DNA of 64,000 nt from Sphingomonas sp. Leaf230 (GCF_001421745.1 NZ_LMKW01000001.1:798464-862463), one strand, 5' to 3'. Numbered from the stretch's first letter, positions 17,649 to 27,366 are shown. The notes: a model not told the origin generated them from the letters alone. Numbers and translations: made by a program.

Positions 17649-17714
17649 AGGTATCGCACCTTAAGGGTAACCCGCAAGCGTTAACCGGGTCGACCGCAAT
17701 ATGAGAGGATCATC

Positions 17715-18851
17715 GTGACCAACGTCGTCATCGCCGGGTACGCCCGTTCGCCGTTCCACCTCGCCGGCAAGGGCGAGCTCGCCCGTGTCCGTCCGGACGA
17801 TCTCGCCGCGCAGACGATTCGCGGGTTGCTCGACAAGACCGGCGTCGATCCCGCCGAGATCGAGGACATCATCCTCGGCTGCGCGTTCCCCGAGGGCGAG
17901 CAGGGCCTCAACGTCGCCAAGCTGATCGCACAGATCGCCGACCTGCCGATCTCGGTCGGCGGCATGACCGTGAACCGGTTCTGCGGCTCGTCGATGAGCG
18001 CGATCCACGTCGCCTATGGCCAAATCGCGGTTGGCGCGGGCGAGGCGTTCATCTGCGCGGGCCTCGAATCGATGAGCCGGGTGCCGATGGGCGGCTACAA
18101 CCCCCTCCCCAACCCCGCGCTCGCGAAGAAGAGCGCCGGCGCGTACATGGGTATGGGCGAAACTGCCGAAAACGTCGCGCGGCAGTACCAGATCACGCGC
18201 GCCGAGCAGGACGCATTCGCGGTCAAGAGCCAGGACAAGGCCGCCGCGGCTCGCGCCGATGGCCGCTTGTCCGACGAAATCGTGACGATCCAGACCAAGG
18301 CGGGCCCGGTCAGCCAGGACGGCACGATCCGCGCCGGCACGACCACCGAAGCGCTCGCCGGCCTGAAGCCTGCGTTCAGCGCGGATGGCTCGGTGACCGC
18401 AGGCACCTCGTCGCCGCTGACTGATGGTGCGTCCGCGGTGCTTATCACCTCGGAGGAGTTCGCGAAGAAGCACGGGCTGACGATCCTCGCGCGGATCAAG
18501 TCGATCGGCGTGTCGGGTTGCGCGCCCGAGACGATGGGCCTCGGCCCGATCGGTGCGTCGAAGAAGGCGCTGGAGCGTGCCGGGATCACCGTCGCGGACC
18601 TCGACGTGGTCGAGATCAACGAGGCGTTCGCGAGCCAGGCGATCGCCTGCATCCGCGATCTCGGGCTGAAGGACGAGACGATCAACCTCGACGGCGGCGC
18701 GATCGCGATCGGCCATCCGCTCGGCGCGACCGGCGCGCGGATCGTCGGCAAGGCGGCCGCGCTGCTGTCGCGCGAGGGCGGCCGCTATGCGCTGGCTACC
18801 CAGTGCATCGGCGGCGGTCAGGGCATCGCTACGGTGCTGGAGCGCGCATGA
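17715..18851 (+). CDS. fadA: Acetyl-CoA acyltransferase (3-ketoacyl-CoA thiolase)
   Basis: A 378-residue thiolase. The acyl-accepting Cys lies in NRFCGSSMSA, the active-site His in GHPLGATGARI, and the second Cys in ATQCIGGGQG; NEAFASQ is also present. Known reaction: thiolytic cleavage of 3-ketoacyl-CoA to acetyl-CoA and a shortened acyl-CoA. The start is a GTG at 17715 with GAGAGG upstream. The stop overlaps the ATG of the following multifunctional gene (ATGA), so the two beta-oxidation subunits are made together. Confidence 0.93.
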   Translation: MTNVVIAGYARSPFHLAGKGELARVRPDDLAAQTIRGLLDKTGVDPAEIEDIILGCAFPEGEQGLNVAKLIAQIADLPISVGGMTVNRFCGSSMSAIHVAYGQIAVGAGEAFICAGLESMSRVPMGGYNPLPNPALAKKSAGAYMGMGETAENVARQYQITRAEQDAFAVKSQDKAAAARADGRLSDEIVTIQTKAGPVSQDGTIRAGTTTEALAGLKPAFSADGSVTAGTSSPLTDGASAVLITSEEFAKKHGLTILARIKSIGVSGCAPETMGLGPIGASKKALERAGITVADLDVVEINEAFASQAIACIRDLGLKDETINLDGGAIAIGHPLGATGARIVGKAAALLSREGGRYALATQCIGGGQGIATVLERA

Positions 18852-21178
18852 TGGTCGACGCTGTGAAAAAGGTCTGCGTCATCGGCGCGGGCGTGATGGG
18901 CGCGGGTATTGCGGCGCAGGTCGCCAATGCCGGCATCCCGGTGCTGCTGCTCGACATCGTGCCGCGCGACCTGCCCCAGGGTGACGACCGCGATGCGGTG
19001 GCCAAGGGCGCGGTCGCCAAGATGCTCAAGACCGACCCCGCCCCCTTCATGTCGAAGCGCGCGGCCAAGCTGGTCGAGACGGGCAATATCGACGATCATC
19101 TCGACCGCGTTGCGGAGTGCGACTGGATCGTCGAGGCGATCGTCGAGCGACTCGACATCAAGCAGGCGCTCTACGCCAAGCTCGAGGCGCTCAAGCGTCC
19201 CGGCACCGCGGTGTCGTCGAACACCTCGACGATCCCGCTCGGCAACCTCGTCGAGGGGCGCTCGGACCAATTCAAGGCCGACTTCCTGATCACGCACTTC
19301 TTCAACCCGCCGCGCTACATGCGGCTGGTCGAGATCGTCCGCGGCGTGGCAACCGACGTCGCGGTCGCCGAGAAGGTCGAGGATTTCGTCGATCGCTTCA
19401 TGGGCAAGCGGATCGTCCGCGCGAAGGACACGCCGGGCTTCATCGCGAACCGCATCGGCACCTATTGGCTGGCGATCGCGATCAACGCGGCGATGGACCA
19501 AGGGCTGACCGTCGAGGAAGCCGACCAGATCGGTGGCCGTCCGATGGGCGTGCCGAAGACCGGGATCTTCGGGCTGGTCGACCTCGTCGGCGTCGATCTC
19601 ATGCCGCTGCTGTCGAAGAGCCTCTCCTCCACGCTTCCGGCTGGCGATCCGTATTTCGATACGGTCCGCCCGCTGCCGCTGGTCGACAAGATGATCGCGG
19701 AAGGGTTCACCGGCCGCAAGGGCAAGGGCGGCTTCTACCGTTTCGACAAGGCGACACGCACCAAGCTGTCGCTCGACCTCGCGACGGGCGAGTACCGTGC
19801 GGAAGCGAAGCCCGCGGACCTGCCCGGCAAGACCGGCAAGGACCTCGCGGCGCTGATCGCGGAGCCGGGCAAGATCGGCACCTATGCGTGGACGATCCTC
19901 GGCAACACGTTGTCCTACGCCGCGATGCTCGTCGGCGAGGCGGCGGACGATGTCGTTGGGATCGATGATGCGATGAAGCTCGGTTACAACTGGAAATACG
20001 GGCCGTTCGAGCTGATCGACCGGATGGGGCCCGGTGCGCTCGCCGCGCGCCTTGCCAAGGAAGGTCGCGACGTTCCTGCTATCCTGACGACCGCGGGTGA
20101 TCGTCCGTTCTACCGCGTCGAGAACGGCCAGCGTCAGTATCTCACGGCTGGCGGCGAGTATGCCGACGTGCCGCGCGCGGACGGCGTCGAACTGCTGGAG
20201 GACATCAAGCTCCGCTCGCAGCCGATCCTCACGAACCTGTCCGCCTCGCTCTGGGATGTCGGTGACGGCATCGCGGCGCTCGAATTCCACACCAAGATGA
20301 ACGCGCTCGACGATCAGGTCGTGGCGCTCATCAACGAGGCGATCCCGGTCGTCCGCGAGCGGTTCAAGGCGCTGGTGGTATATAACGAGGCGTCGAACTT
20401 CTCGGCGGGCGCCAACCTCGGCGCGGCGATGTTCGCGGTCGGGGCGGGCCTTTGGGACATGGTCGAGGCCAGCGTCTCGGGTGGTCAGCAGGCATACAAG
20501 GCGCTCAAATACGCGCCCTTTCCGGTCGTCAGCGCGCCCGCCGGCCTCGCGTTGGGTGGCGGGTGCGAGATACTGCTCCACTCCGACGCGGTGCAGGCGC
20601 ATGCCGAGACCTATGCAGGCCTCGTCGAGTGCGGCGTCGGGCTCGTCCCCGGCTGGGGCGGCAATGGCGAGATGCTCGACCGCTGGACCAAGTCGCGTAC
20701 GCTACCGAACGGGCCGATGCCGGTGCTGACGAAGGTGTTCCAGGCGGTCTCCACCGCTCAGGTCGCCAAGTCGGCGGCGGAGGCGAAGGAGATGATGATC
20801 CTGCGCAAGGCCGACGGCATCACGATGAACCGCGACCGATTGCTCGCGGATGCGAAGGCCAAGGCGCTGTCGCTGGTCGACGGCTATGTCGCGCCGGAGA
20901 AGCCGACCTTCCGCCTGGCGGGCGCGAGCGGCCGGACGGGCCTGAACATGGCGGTCGCGGACTTCCACAAGAAGGGCATGGCGACCGACTACGATCTCGT
21001 CGTCGCAGATCGTCTCGCCGAGGTGCTCACCGGCGGCGAGGCCGACCTTGTCGACACCGTGACCGAGGACCAGTTGCTCGACCTTGAGCGCGCGGCGTTC
21101 ATGGCGAGCGTGAAGGATCCGCGGACGCAGGCGCGAGTCGTGCACATGCTGCAGACTGGCAAACCACTCCGCAACTAA
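18848..21178 (+). CDS. fadB: Multifunctional 3-hydroxyacyl-CoA dehydrogenase/enoyl-CoA hydratase
   Basis: A 776-residue two-function enzyme. The NAD-binding dehydrogenase comes first (VCVIGAGVMGAGIAAQVANAG, residues ~7-320, with ITHFFNPPRYM and DTPGFIANRIG). The crotonase domain is at the C-terminus (SAGANLGAAMF, GLALGGGCE, ECGVGLVPGWGG). This order is the reverse of E. coli FadB and follows the FadN-like arrangement common in alphaproteobacteria. Known reactions: hydration of 2-enoyl-CoA and oxidation of 3-hydroxyacyl-CoA. The gene is translationally coupled to fadA. Confidence 0.92.
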   Translation: MMVDAVKKVCVIGAGVMGAGIAAQVANAGIPVLLLDIVPRDLPQGDDRDAVAKGAVAKMLKTDPAPFMSKRAAKLVETGNIDDHLDRVAECDWIVEAIVERLDIKQALYAKLEALKRPGTAVSSNTSTIPLGNLVEGRSDQFKADFLITHFFNPPRYMRLVEIVRGVATDVAVAEKVEDFVDRFMGKRIVRAKDTPGFIANRIGTYWLAIAINAAMDQGLTVEEADQIGGRPMGVPKTGIFGLVDLVGVDLMPLLSKSLSSTLPAGDPYFDTVRPLPLVDKMIAEGFTGRKGKGGFYRFDKATRTKLSLDLATGEYRAEAKPADLPGKTGKDLAALIAEPGKIGTYAWTILGNTLSYAAMLVGEAADDVVGIDDAMKLGYNWKYGPFELIDRMGPGALAARLAKEGRDVPAILTTAGDRPFYRVENGQRQYLTAGGEYADVPRADGVELLEDIKLRSQPILTNLSASLWDVGDGIAALEFHTKMNALDDQVVALINEAIPVVRERFKALVVYNEASNFSAGANLGAAMFAVGAGLWDMVEASVSGGQQAYKALKYAPFPVVSAPAGLALGGGCEILLHSDAVQAHAETYAGLVECGVGLVPGWGGNGEMLDRWTKSRTLPNGPMPVLTKVFQAVSTAQVAKSAAEAKEMMILRKADGITMNRDRLLADAKAKALSLVDGYVAPEKPTFRLAGASGRTGLNMAVADFHKKGMATDYDLVVADRLAEVLTGGEADLVDTVTEDQLLDLERAAFMASVKDPRTQARVVHMLQTGKPLRN

Positions 21179-21182
21179 GACT

Positions 21183-21261
21183 GTTCCCCCGTGAAAGCGG
21201 GGGCCCAGGGTCAAGCAGCGTTGCGTTCGTGATCCTGGGCCCCCGCCTGCGCGGGGGCACA
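21183..21261. repeat. Inverted repeat, family C
   Basis: A ~79-bp hairpin unit just after the fadB stop. The left arm includes CCCCCGTGAAAGCGGGGG and CCCAGG; the right arm CCTGGGCCCCCGCCTGCGCGGGGG. Each arm also folds on itself. It probably ends the fadA-fadB transcript. The rest of the gap to 21448 is promoter-like for the DUF2147 gene, with no further gene seen. Confidence 0.75.
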
Positions 21262-21448
21262 CCATGCGCATGAACACTTTTTCACCCCCTGGAATCAGTA
21301 AGAAGACTTGACTTGTCTTCGTACAATTCTAGTCGGGACCGATAACTGCCGTATACGGCAACAAGGTCGCGATAACGTCGCCGGCTTTACGAGATTTTAG
21401 CGACCGTACGCATACGGCGCGCCAAACGACACTAGGAGAGGATAGAAG

Positions 21449-21859
21449 ATGTCCCTGTTGATCGCCACCGCCCTGCTCGCCGGCGCGTCTGCCACGCCCG
21501 AGACCGTCATCGGCCGCTGGAAGACCGAGACGCACAACGCCATCGTCGAGATCGCCCGGTGCGGCCCGTCGATCTGCGGCAAGATCCTCACCTCCGACGC
21601 GCTGCGCGCCAATCCTTCGATGAAGGACGCGAACAATTCCAACACCGCGCTCCGCAATCGCCCGATCCAGGGCCTGCAGATGCTCAGCGGCTTCAAGTCG
21701 GACTCAGACGGTGTCTGGAGCAGTGGCCAAGTCTACAATGCCGAGGACGGCAAGACGTATAGCGGCAAGATCACGCCGCTTGGCGCGAACCAGTTGAAGC
21801 TGCGCGGCTGCGTCTTCTTCCCGCTCTGCAAGACCCAGACCTGGACGCGCGTGCGCTGA
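21449..21859 (+). CDS. DUF2147 secreted protein
   Basis: A 136-residue exported protein. A short signal peptide (MSLLIATALLAGASA) precedes the DUF2147 domain, recognised by the opening VIGRWKTET, the CGPSICGKI pair, YNAEDGKTYSGKITPLGANQLKLRGC and the closing TQTWTR. The fold is a small beta-barrel of the lipocalin type, and the function is unknown. AGGAGAGG lies before the ATG. It is 50 bp upstream of fadL and probably in one transcript with it, which might suggest a link to hydrophobic ligands; that is inference. Confidence 0.85.
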   Translation: MSLLIATALLAGASATPETVIGRWKTETHNAIVEIARCGPSICGKILTSDALRANPSMKDANNSNTALRNRPIQGLQMLSGFKSDSDGVWSSGQVYNAEDGKTYSGKITPLGANQLKLRGCVFFPLCKTQTWTRVR

Positions 21860-21909
21860 GGCGCGGCTTCCACCTCCCTATTATCAGTATAGCTTTCAGG
21901 ACCTTACCC

Positions 21910-23244
21910 ATGATGCTTCGCACCAGAGCTCCGCTTCTCGCGGTATCCGCGCTCGTGTCCGCCTTCGGCTTCGCCAGCACAGCCTACGCCGACGCCTTCT
22001 ATCTCCAGGCGCAGTCCGCGCGTGGCGCCGGTCGCGCATTCTCGGGCGAAGGTGCCGACACCGGTCCTGACTCGCTGTGGTGGAACCCGGCCGCGATCGC
22101 CGGTATCCGCGACGGCAGCGCGACACTGAGTGCAAGCGCGATCCTGCCCAAGGGCGACGTGGTCGACACCGGCACGCTCATCGGCCGCCCGACCTTCTCG
22201 CCCACGACCGGCCGGCCAACCGGGTTCAATTACGCGCCGGTCGGCGGCAACGGTACGTCGAGCGATCCGATCAACAAGGGCGTCGTTCCGTCGGGCGCGA
22301 TCGCATACCCGCTGACCGACCGGATCGCGATCGGCGTCGCGGTGACGTCGCCCTTCAGCTTCACCACCAATTACGAAGCGAACAGCTGGGCACGCTACAG
22401 CGCGGACAAGACGCGGCTGCGGACGATCGACATCCAGCCGTCGATCGGCGTTGCAGTGACCGACTGGCTCCGGGTCGGTGGTGCGCTGAACGTCGAATAT
22501 ACCGACGCGACGCTGAACAACGCCCTCCCCAACCTGTCGGCGGCGCTGCCCGACGGCTTCCAAGAGCTGAAGGGTGACGGTTGGGACTTCGGCTGGACCG
22601 CCGGCGTTCAGCTTCACAACAACTTCGCCACCGTCGGTGTCAGCTACAAGTCGAGCATCCGCCACAATCTGAAGGGCAGCCTGAACATCACCGGGCTGGT
22701 CGGCCCGCTGGCAAGCTCGAACGTCTCGATCGATGGCGCCAAGGCGAGCTTCAACACGCCGGGCCAGGTGATCGTCGCCGGTCGCATCCGCGCCACAAAC
22801 GCGCTGACGCTCAACGCGCAGGTCGTCGCGTACAACTGGAGCAAGTTCGACACGATCGATCTCGGCGCCCCGCTGAACACCGCGATCCCCGAAAACTACC
22901 AGGACAGCTGGAGCCTCGCAGGCGGCTTCGATTACGCCGTCACCCCCAAGGCGACGATCCGCGCGGGTGTCCAGCGCACCAAGACACCGACGCAGGACGG
23001 CCTGCGCGATGCCCGCGTACCCGACGCCGACCGCTGGACCTATGCGGCAGGTGGGTCGTACCAGCTGACCTCGCGCATCGCGCTCGACGCCGCAGCGCAG
23101 TATGTCGATTTCGAGAACACCACGATCGACCGCAGGACGGCTGCCTATGTCGGCACCGCCGCACAGACGAACATCCTGACCTCGGGCGCACTGCGCGATG
23201 CGTCGGCCGTCGTGCTGTCGCTCGGTGGCCGGCTGAGCTTCTAA
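21910..23244 (+). CDS. fadL: FadL-type outer membrane fatty acid transporter
   Basis: A 444-residue OmpP1/FadL/TodX porin. After the signal peptide (cleaved near AYADAF) the mature N-terminus AFYLQAQSARGAGRAFSGEGA forms the hatch of this family, followed by SLWWNPAAIAG. The barrel carries PLTDRIAIGVAVTSPFSF and ends with the aromatic GGRLSF. Known role: diffusion of long-chain fatty acids or other hydrophobic molecules across the outer membrane. It stands downstream of the beta-oxidation genes, consistent with fatty acid supply. Confidence 0.9.
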   Translation: MMLRTRAPLLAVSALVSAFGFASTAYADAFYLQAQSARGAGRAFSGEGADTGPDSLWWNPAAIAGIRDGSATLSASAILPKGDVVDTGTLIGRPTFSPTTGRPTGFNYAPVGGNGTSSDPINKGVVPSGAIAYPLTDRIAIGVAVTSPFSFTTNYEANSWARYSADKTRLRTIDIQPSIGVAVTDWLRVGGALNVEYTDATLNNALPNLSAALPDGFQELKGDGWDFGWTAGVQLHNNFATVGVSYKSSIRHNLKGSLNITGLVGPLASSNVSIDGAKASFNTPGQVIVAGRIRATNALTLNAQVVAYNWSKFDTIDLGAPLNTAIPENYQDSWSLAGGFDYAVTPKATIRAGVQRTKTPTQDGLRDARVPDADRWTYAAGGSYQLTSRIALDAAAQYVDFENTTIDRRTAAYVGTAAQTNILTSGALRDASAVVLSLGGRLSF

Positions 23245-23259
23245 GGGTTCTGCTGTCAC

Positions 23260-23287
23260 GATCCTCCCCCTCGCGGGGGAGGATTTT
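23260..23287 (+). terminator. Intrinsic terminator after fadL
   Basis: GATCCTCCCC and GGGGAGGAT form a near-perfect stem around a short loop, followed directly by TTTTTAT. It lies 15 bp after the fadL stop, between convergent genes. The arms are a shortened version of the family B repeat. Confidence 0.85.
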
Positions 23288-23814
23288 TATACCTCGACCA
23301 ATCTCAAACCGTCGGCGTAGACGCCCTGCTTGGCCGCGTACGACGCGGCGGACATCTTCAGTCCCGCAATAGTTTCCGGGGAGAGTTCGCGCACCGCCTT
23401 GGCCGGCGCGCCGACGATCAGGCTCCCGGCCGGAAACACCTTCCCTTCGGTCACCAGCGCGTTGGCGCCGATCAGGCAATCGTCGCCGATCACCGCGTTG
23501 TTGAGGATCGTCGCGCCCATCCCGACCAGCACATTGTCGCCGATCGTGCAGCCGTGGAGGATCGCGTGATGGCCGATCGTGCAGCCTTTGCCGATGCTAA
23601 GCGGCGCGTCCGGATCGGAGTGCAGCATTGCGCCCTCCTGGATGTTGGTCCGCGCACCGACGAGTATCGGCGTATTGTCCGCACGGATCACGGCCCCGAA
23701 CCAGACGCTAGCCCCCTCCCCCAGCCGTGCGTCGCCGATCACGTCGGCGGAAGGCGCGATCCAGACGTCGTCGGCCAGCGTCGGTCGTTTACCCTCGATC
23801 TCGTAGAGCGGCAT
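23287..23814 (-). CDS. Gamma-class carbonic anhydrase family protein
   Basis: A 175-residue left-handed beta-helix protein with hexapeptide repeats (WIAPSADVIGDARLGEGASVW, VIRADNTPILVGARTNIQEGAMLH, IGKGCTIGHHAILHGCTIGDN). The three metal ligands fit H65 in MLHSD and the two histidines in GHHAILHG. Family members are zinc or iron carbonic anhydrases, though many YrdA/PaaY-like members have other or unknown activity. Its ATG shares a base with the stop of malate synthase G (TGATG), so the two are coupled. The link to central carbon flow is inference. Confidence 0.88.
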   Translation of the reverse strand: MPLYEIEGKRPTLADDVWIAPSADVIGDARLGEGASVWFGAVIRADNTPILVGARTNIQEGAMLHSDPDAPLSIGKGCTIGHHAILHGCTIGDNVLVGMGATILNNAVIGDDCLIGANALVTEGKVFPAGSLIVGAPAKAVRELSPETIAGLKMSAASYAAKQGVYADGLRLVEV

Positions 23815-25922
23815 CAGGCAGCGTCCCTTTCTTTCACCCGCGCGCGGAACGCGTGGAGCAGCGGCTCGGTATAACCGCTCGGCTGCGTCAGGCCATCGAA
23901 CACGAGTGCGCGGGCGGCCTGGAACGCTAGGCTCTCGTCCTCCTGCCCCGCCATCGGCCGATACAACGGATCGCCCGCATTCTGCGCATCGACCTTCGCC
24001 GCCATCCGCCGCAGCGCCGCATCCGCCTCGTCGGGGGTGGCGATACCGTGGAGCAGCCAGTTCGCCATGTGCTGCGAACTGATCCGCAGCGTCGCGCGGT
24101 CCTCCATCAGGCCAATGTCGTGGATGTCGGGCACCTTCGAACAGCCGACCCCCTGGTCGACCCAGCGCACGACATAGCCGAGGATACCCTGCGCGTTGTT
24201 CTCCAGTTCCTCACGAACTTCGTCGGGCTGCCAGTTATGTCCGGTCGCGACGGGGATCGTCAGCAGCGCGTCGAGCGAGGCGATCGGCTCGGCCTTGCGC
24301 TCCGCCTGCCGCGCGAACACATCGACGCGGTGGTAGTGCGTCGCGTGCAGCGTCGCGGCGGTGGGCGACGGCACCCAGGCGGTGTTCGCGCCGGTCATCG
24401 GATGCGCGATCTTCTGCTCGAGCATGTCGGCCATCCGGTCCGGCGCGGCCCACATGCCCTTGCCGATCTGCGCCTTGCCGCTGAGCCCGCAGGCGAGCCC
24501 GATCTGGACGTTGCGATCCTCATACGCCTTGATCCACGACGAGGCCTTCATGTCGCCCTTGCGGATCATCGGCCCCGCCCGCATCGAGGTGTGCATCTCG
24601 TCGCCGGTGCGATCGAGGAAGCCGGTGTTGATGAACACCACGCGGTCCTTCACCGCGGCGATACACGCGGCGAGGTTTGCCGAGGTGCGGCGTTCCTCGT
24701 CCATCACGCCGACCTTGATCGTGTGGCGCGCGAGGCCGAGTAGATCCTCGATCGCGTCGAACAGCCGGTTGGTGAAGGCGGCCTCGCCGGGGCCGTGCAT
24801 CTTTGGCTTGACGATATAGATCGAGCCCGCGCGGCTGTTGCGGATCGGGCCGGTGGTCTTCAGGTCGTGTAAGCCGATTAGCGACGTGACGATACCGTCG
24901 AGGATACCCTCCGGCGCTTGCTTCCCGTCGGCGAGAAGGATTCCAGGCGTGGTCATCAGGTGACCGACGTTACGCACGAACATCAGGCTGCGGCCGGGGA
25001 GCGTGAACGCGCTGCCGTCTTGCGCGGTGTACTGCCGGTCCGGTTCGAGCGCGCGCGTGACCGTGCGGCCGCCCTTGGCGAAGCTGGCGGTCAGGTCGCC
25101 CTTCATCAGCCCCAGCCAGTTGGCGTAGGCGGCGACCTTGTCTTCGGCATCGACCGCCGCGATCGAATCCTCCAGATCGGCGATCGTGCTGAGCGCGGAT
25201 TCGAGCACGACGTCGGCGAGGTTCGCAGGGTCGTCGCGACCGATCGGATGCTCAGAGTCGATCACGAGTTCGATGTGCAGGCCGTTGTGATGCAACAGGA
25301 TATTATCACCTGCATGCCCGACGAGCTGGCTCGGCTCGGCGAGCTCAGGTGTGCCACCCGCCCAGTCGGTCCACGATCCGTTCGCCAACGGCACCGCATC
25401 GTCGAGGAACGCCTTCGCCCACGCGATCACCTGCGCACCTCGGGCGGCATCATATCCCTTGCCCGACGCCGCGTCGGGGATCGCATCGGTGCCGTAGAGC
25501 GCATCGTACAGACTTCCCCAACGCGCGTTCGCGGCGTTCAGCAGGAAGCGGGCGTTGAGGATCGGCACCACCAATTGCGCGCCGGCGAGCGAGGCAACCT
25601 CCGCATCGACGTTGGTCGGGGCAACCGCGAACGGCGCAGGCTCGTCGACCAGATAGCCGATCTCGCGCAGGAACGCCTGATAGTCCGGCTGGTTGATCCG
25701 CTTGCCGGCCCGGGCTTCGTGCCAGGCATCGATCTTGGACTGGAGGTCATCGCGGACCGCAAGCAGCGTCGCGTTCTCCGGCGCGAACTTGGCGTAGATG
25801 TCCGAGACGCCCTGCCAGAACGCGGCCGCGTGTAGGCCCGTGCCTGGCAGCGCCTGCGTATCCATGAAGTCCACCAGCGATGCGGCGATCTTCAGACCTG
25901 CCTTTTCGATCATCTCGGCCAT
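23814..25922 (-). CDS. glcB: Malate synthase G
   Basis: A 702-residue monomeric malate synthase, close to the usual ~720 residues. Recognisable segments include [18 protein letters not shown] near the start, [72 protein letters not shown] and [18 protein letters not shown]. Known reaction: glyoxylate plus acetyl-CoA gives malate, the second step of the glyoxylate cycle. Together with the upstream fadD, fadA-fadB and fadL genes it allows growth on fatty acids. A LysR gene lies divergently 94 bp upstream. Confidence 0.95.
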   Translation of the reverse strand: MAEMIEKAGLKIAASLVDFMDTQALPGTGLHAAAFWQGVSDIYAKFAPENATLLAVRDDLQSKIDAWHEARAGKRINQPDYQAFLREIGYLVDEPAPFAVAPTNVDAEVASLAGAQLVVPILNARFLLNAANARWGSLYDALYGTDAIPDAASGKGYDAARGAQVIAWAKAFLDDAVPLANGSWTDWAGGTPELAEPSQLVGHAGDNILLHHNGLHIELVIDSEHPIGRDDPANLADVVLESALSTIADLEDSIAAVDAEDKVAAYANWLGLMKGDLTASFAKGGRTVTRALEPDRQYTAQDGSAFTLPGRSLMFVRNVGHLMTTPGILLADGKQAPEGILDGIVTSLIGLHDLKTTGPIRNSRAGSIYIVKPKMHGPGEAAFTNRLFDAIEDLLGLARHTIKVGVMDEERRTSANLAACIAAVKDRVVFINTGFLDRTGDEMHTSMRAGPMIRKGDMKASSWIKAYEDRNVQIGLACGLSGKAQIGKGMWAAPDRMADMLEQKIAHPMTGANTAWVPSPTAATLHATHYHRVDVFARQAERKAEPIASLDALLTIPVATGHNWQPDEVREELENNAQGILGYVVRWVDQGVGCSKVPDIHDIGLMEDRATLRISSQHMANWLLHGIATPDEADAALRRMAAKVDAQNAGDPLYRPMAGQEDESLAFQAARALVFDGLTQPSGYTEPLLHAFRARVKERDAA

Positions 25923-26015
25923 GCTGCTCTCCTATGCTCCGGTAGCACGATAGACGCCCGCCACCTTCGCCACTAGACATCATAAACCGAAAGCTGTTGA
26001 TCGCCTGGAGAACGA

Positions 26016-26891
26016 ATGGATCCCGACATCGTCCTTTTCGCCGAAGTCGTGCGCACCGCCAGCCTGAGTGCGGCGGGGCGTTCGATGGGTATCTCGCCGG
26101 CGATGGTCTCGAAGCGGATCGCGCGGCTTGAGGCGCGGCTGGGCGTGCGGTTGCTCAACAGGACGACGCGCCGCCTCGACCTCACCGCACGCGGTGCCGC
26201 CTATCATCGCGACATGGTGGAGATTCTCGCCGCGATCCGCGACGCCGAGGCGCGCGTGTCGGACCGCACGGATACGCCGGGCGGACCATTGCGGGTCAGC
26301 GCCCCCACGTCGTTCGGTCGCCTCCACATCGCGCCGCACCTCAAGCCGTTTCTCGACGCGTATCCGGCGATCGAACTCAACCTCGATCTGTCGGACGGCT
26401 TCTCGGATGTGATCGGCGACCGGCTCGACCTCGCGATCCGGATCACCCCAGCCGTGCCGCCAAGCCTGACCGGCCATCGCCTCGCCGACAGCCGTCGCGT
26501 CCTCTGCGCTGCGCCGAGTTACAGTGCCTCGCGCGATGCGGCCGACCTTACCGAACACCGCCTGCTCGCAGCGAAGGACCAGATGCCGTGGCGCTTGGCC
26601 GGACCCGATGGCGACGTCACGATCGATCGCCCGAGCTACGTCGCGACCAATTCCAGTGAGGTGGTGCGCGAACTCACGCTGGCCGGCGTCGGCATCGCGC
26701 TGCGCTCGCTATGGGATGTCAGCGCGGACTTGGCGGGCGGTCGCCTCGTGCGTGTCCTCCCGGAACTGGCTGGGTCGGCTGACGTCGGAATTTATGCGGT
26801 GCATGCACGGGGTCCCGTATCGGCGGGCACCACCGCACTACTCGATTACCTGCGTGGTCTCTGGTCGCCAAAGCCGCCGTGGGAGTCCTGA
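26016..26891 (+). CDS. LysR family transcriptional regulator
   Basis: A 291-residue LysR regulator. The N-terminal winged HTH reads FAEVVRTASLSAAGRSMGISPAMVSKRIARLEARLGVRLLNR. The effector domain begins near residue 90 (GPLRVSAPTSFGRLHIAPHL) and matches the CrgA-like group. GGAG lies six bases before the ATG. It is divergent from malate synthase G, which is its most likely target by position. Its last 46 bp overlap the convergent marR gene. Confidence 0.9.
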   Translation: MDPDIVLFAEVVRTASLSAAGRSMGISPAMVSKRIARLEARLGVRLLNRTTRRLDLTARGAAYHRDMVEILAAIRDAEARVSDRTDTPGGPLRVSAPTSFGRLHIAPHLKPFLDAYPAIELNLDLSDGFSDVIGDRLDLAIRITPAVPPSLTGHRLADSRRVLCAAPSYSASRDAADLTEHRLLAAKDQMPWRLAGPDGDVTIDRPSYVATNSSEVVRELTLAGVGIALRSLWDVSADLAGGRLVRVLPELAGSADVGIYAVHARGPVSAGTTALLDYLRGLWSPKPPWES

Positions 26892-27346
26892 ACGAGGTCG
26901 ATCGTCACCGCATCGATCCGCCGCAGCATCGCGACGAACTGCTCGACTTCCGCCCCCGAGAAGCCCGCGAAGATGCGCTGCTCCAGATCGAGCGCCTTCG
27001 GTGCGACCGACGCATAGAGCGTGTGGCCGTCGTCGGTCAGCCTCAGCAGGTGCGAGCGACGATCCTCCGGGTTCGCATGCCGCTGCATCAGCCCACGTTC
27101 GACCAGGGCGATCGCCGCCCGGCTGACGGTGACCTTGTCCATGCGGGTCTGCTGGCCGACCTGCTGCTGCGTGATACCGTCCGCCTCGGCGACCACCGCC
27201 ACCAGTCGCCACTCCGGGATCGTCAGCCCGAACAGCGCCTCATACGTGTCCGCCACCGCCTCGCTCACGAGGTTCGAAGTGATCGAGAGGCGATACGGGA
27301 TGAAATCGTCCAGGACGAGTGCGCGGGTGGCATCGGAGTTGGGCAT
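26846..27346 (-). CDS. MarR family regulator, likely repressor of hppD operon
   Basis: A 166-residue MarR protein. The winged HTH is visible: LTIPEWRLVAVVAEADGITQQQVGQQTRMDKVTVSRAAIALVERGLMQRHANPEDRRSHLLRLTDDG. It stands divergently to hppD with 79 bp between the starts, and two inverted repeats lie in that gap. MarR proteins in this position are known to control homogentisate pathways (HpdA/HmgR types), with a pathway intermediate as inducer. Its 3' end overlaps the lysR gene by 46 bp, so antisense interference is possible. Confidence 0.88.
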   Translation of the reverse strand: MPNSDATRALVLDDFIPYRLSITSNLVSEAVADTYEALFGLTIPEWRLVAVVAEADGITQQQVGQQTRMDKVTVSRAAIALVERGLMQRHANPEDRRSHLLRLTDDGHTLYASVAPKALDLEQRIFAGFSGAEVEQFVAMLRRIDAVTIDLVQDSHGGFGDQRPRR

Positions 27347-27347
27347 A

Positions 27348-27366
27348 TCAAAATCGTAACGATTGA
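27348..27366. promoter_or_regulatory. Inverted repeat operator at the marR start
   Basis: TCAAAATCGTAACGATTGA is an imperfect 19-bp inverted repeat that begins one base before the marR start codon. Binding here would block marR translation-proximal transcription and overlaps a possible hppD -35 element (TTGACA, 27363-27368). Autoregulation by the MarR protein is inferred. Confidence 0.45.

Noticed and set aside
18818..20602. 594-codon open frame antisense to fadB
   Set aside because: It covers only part of a well-supported two-domain enzyme on the other strand and has no ribosome-binding site.
23814..26015. Assignment of the C26, DUF2147 or gamma-carbonic anhydrase genes to the glyoxylate cycle
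   Set aside because: Only the carbonic anhydrase is coupled to malate synthase. Nothing in the sequences shows a biochemical link, so no pathway role is claimed.
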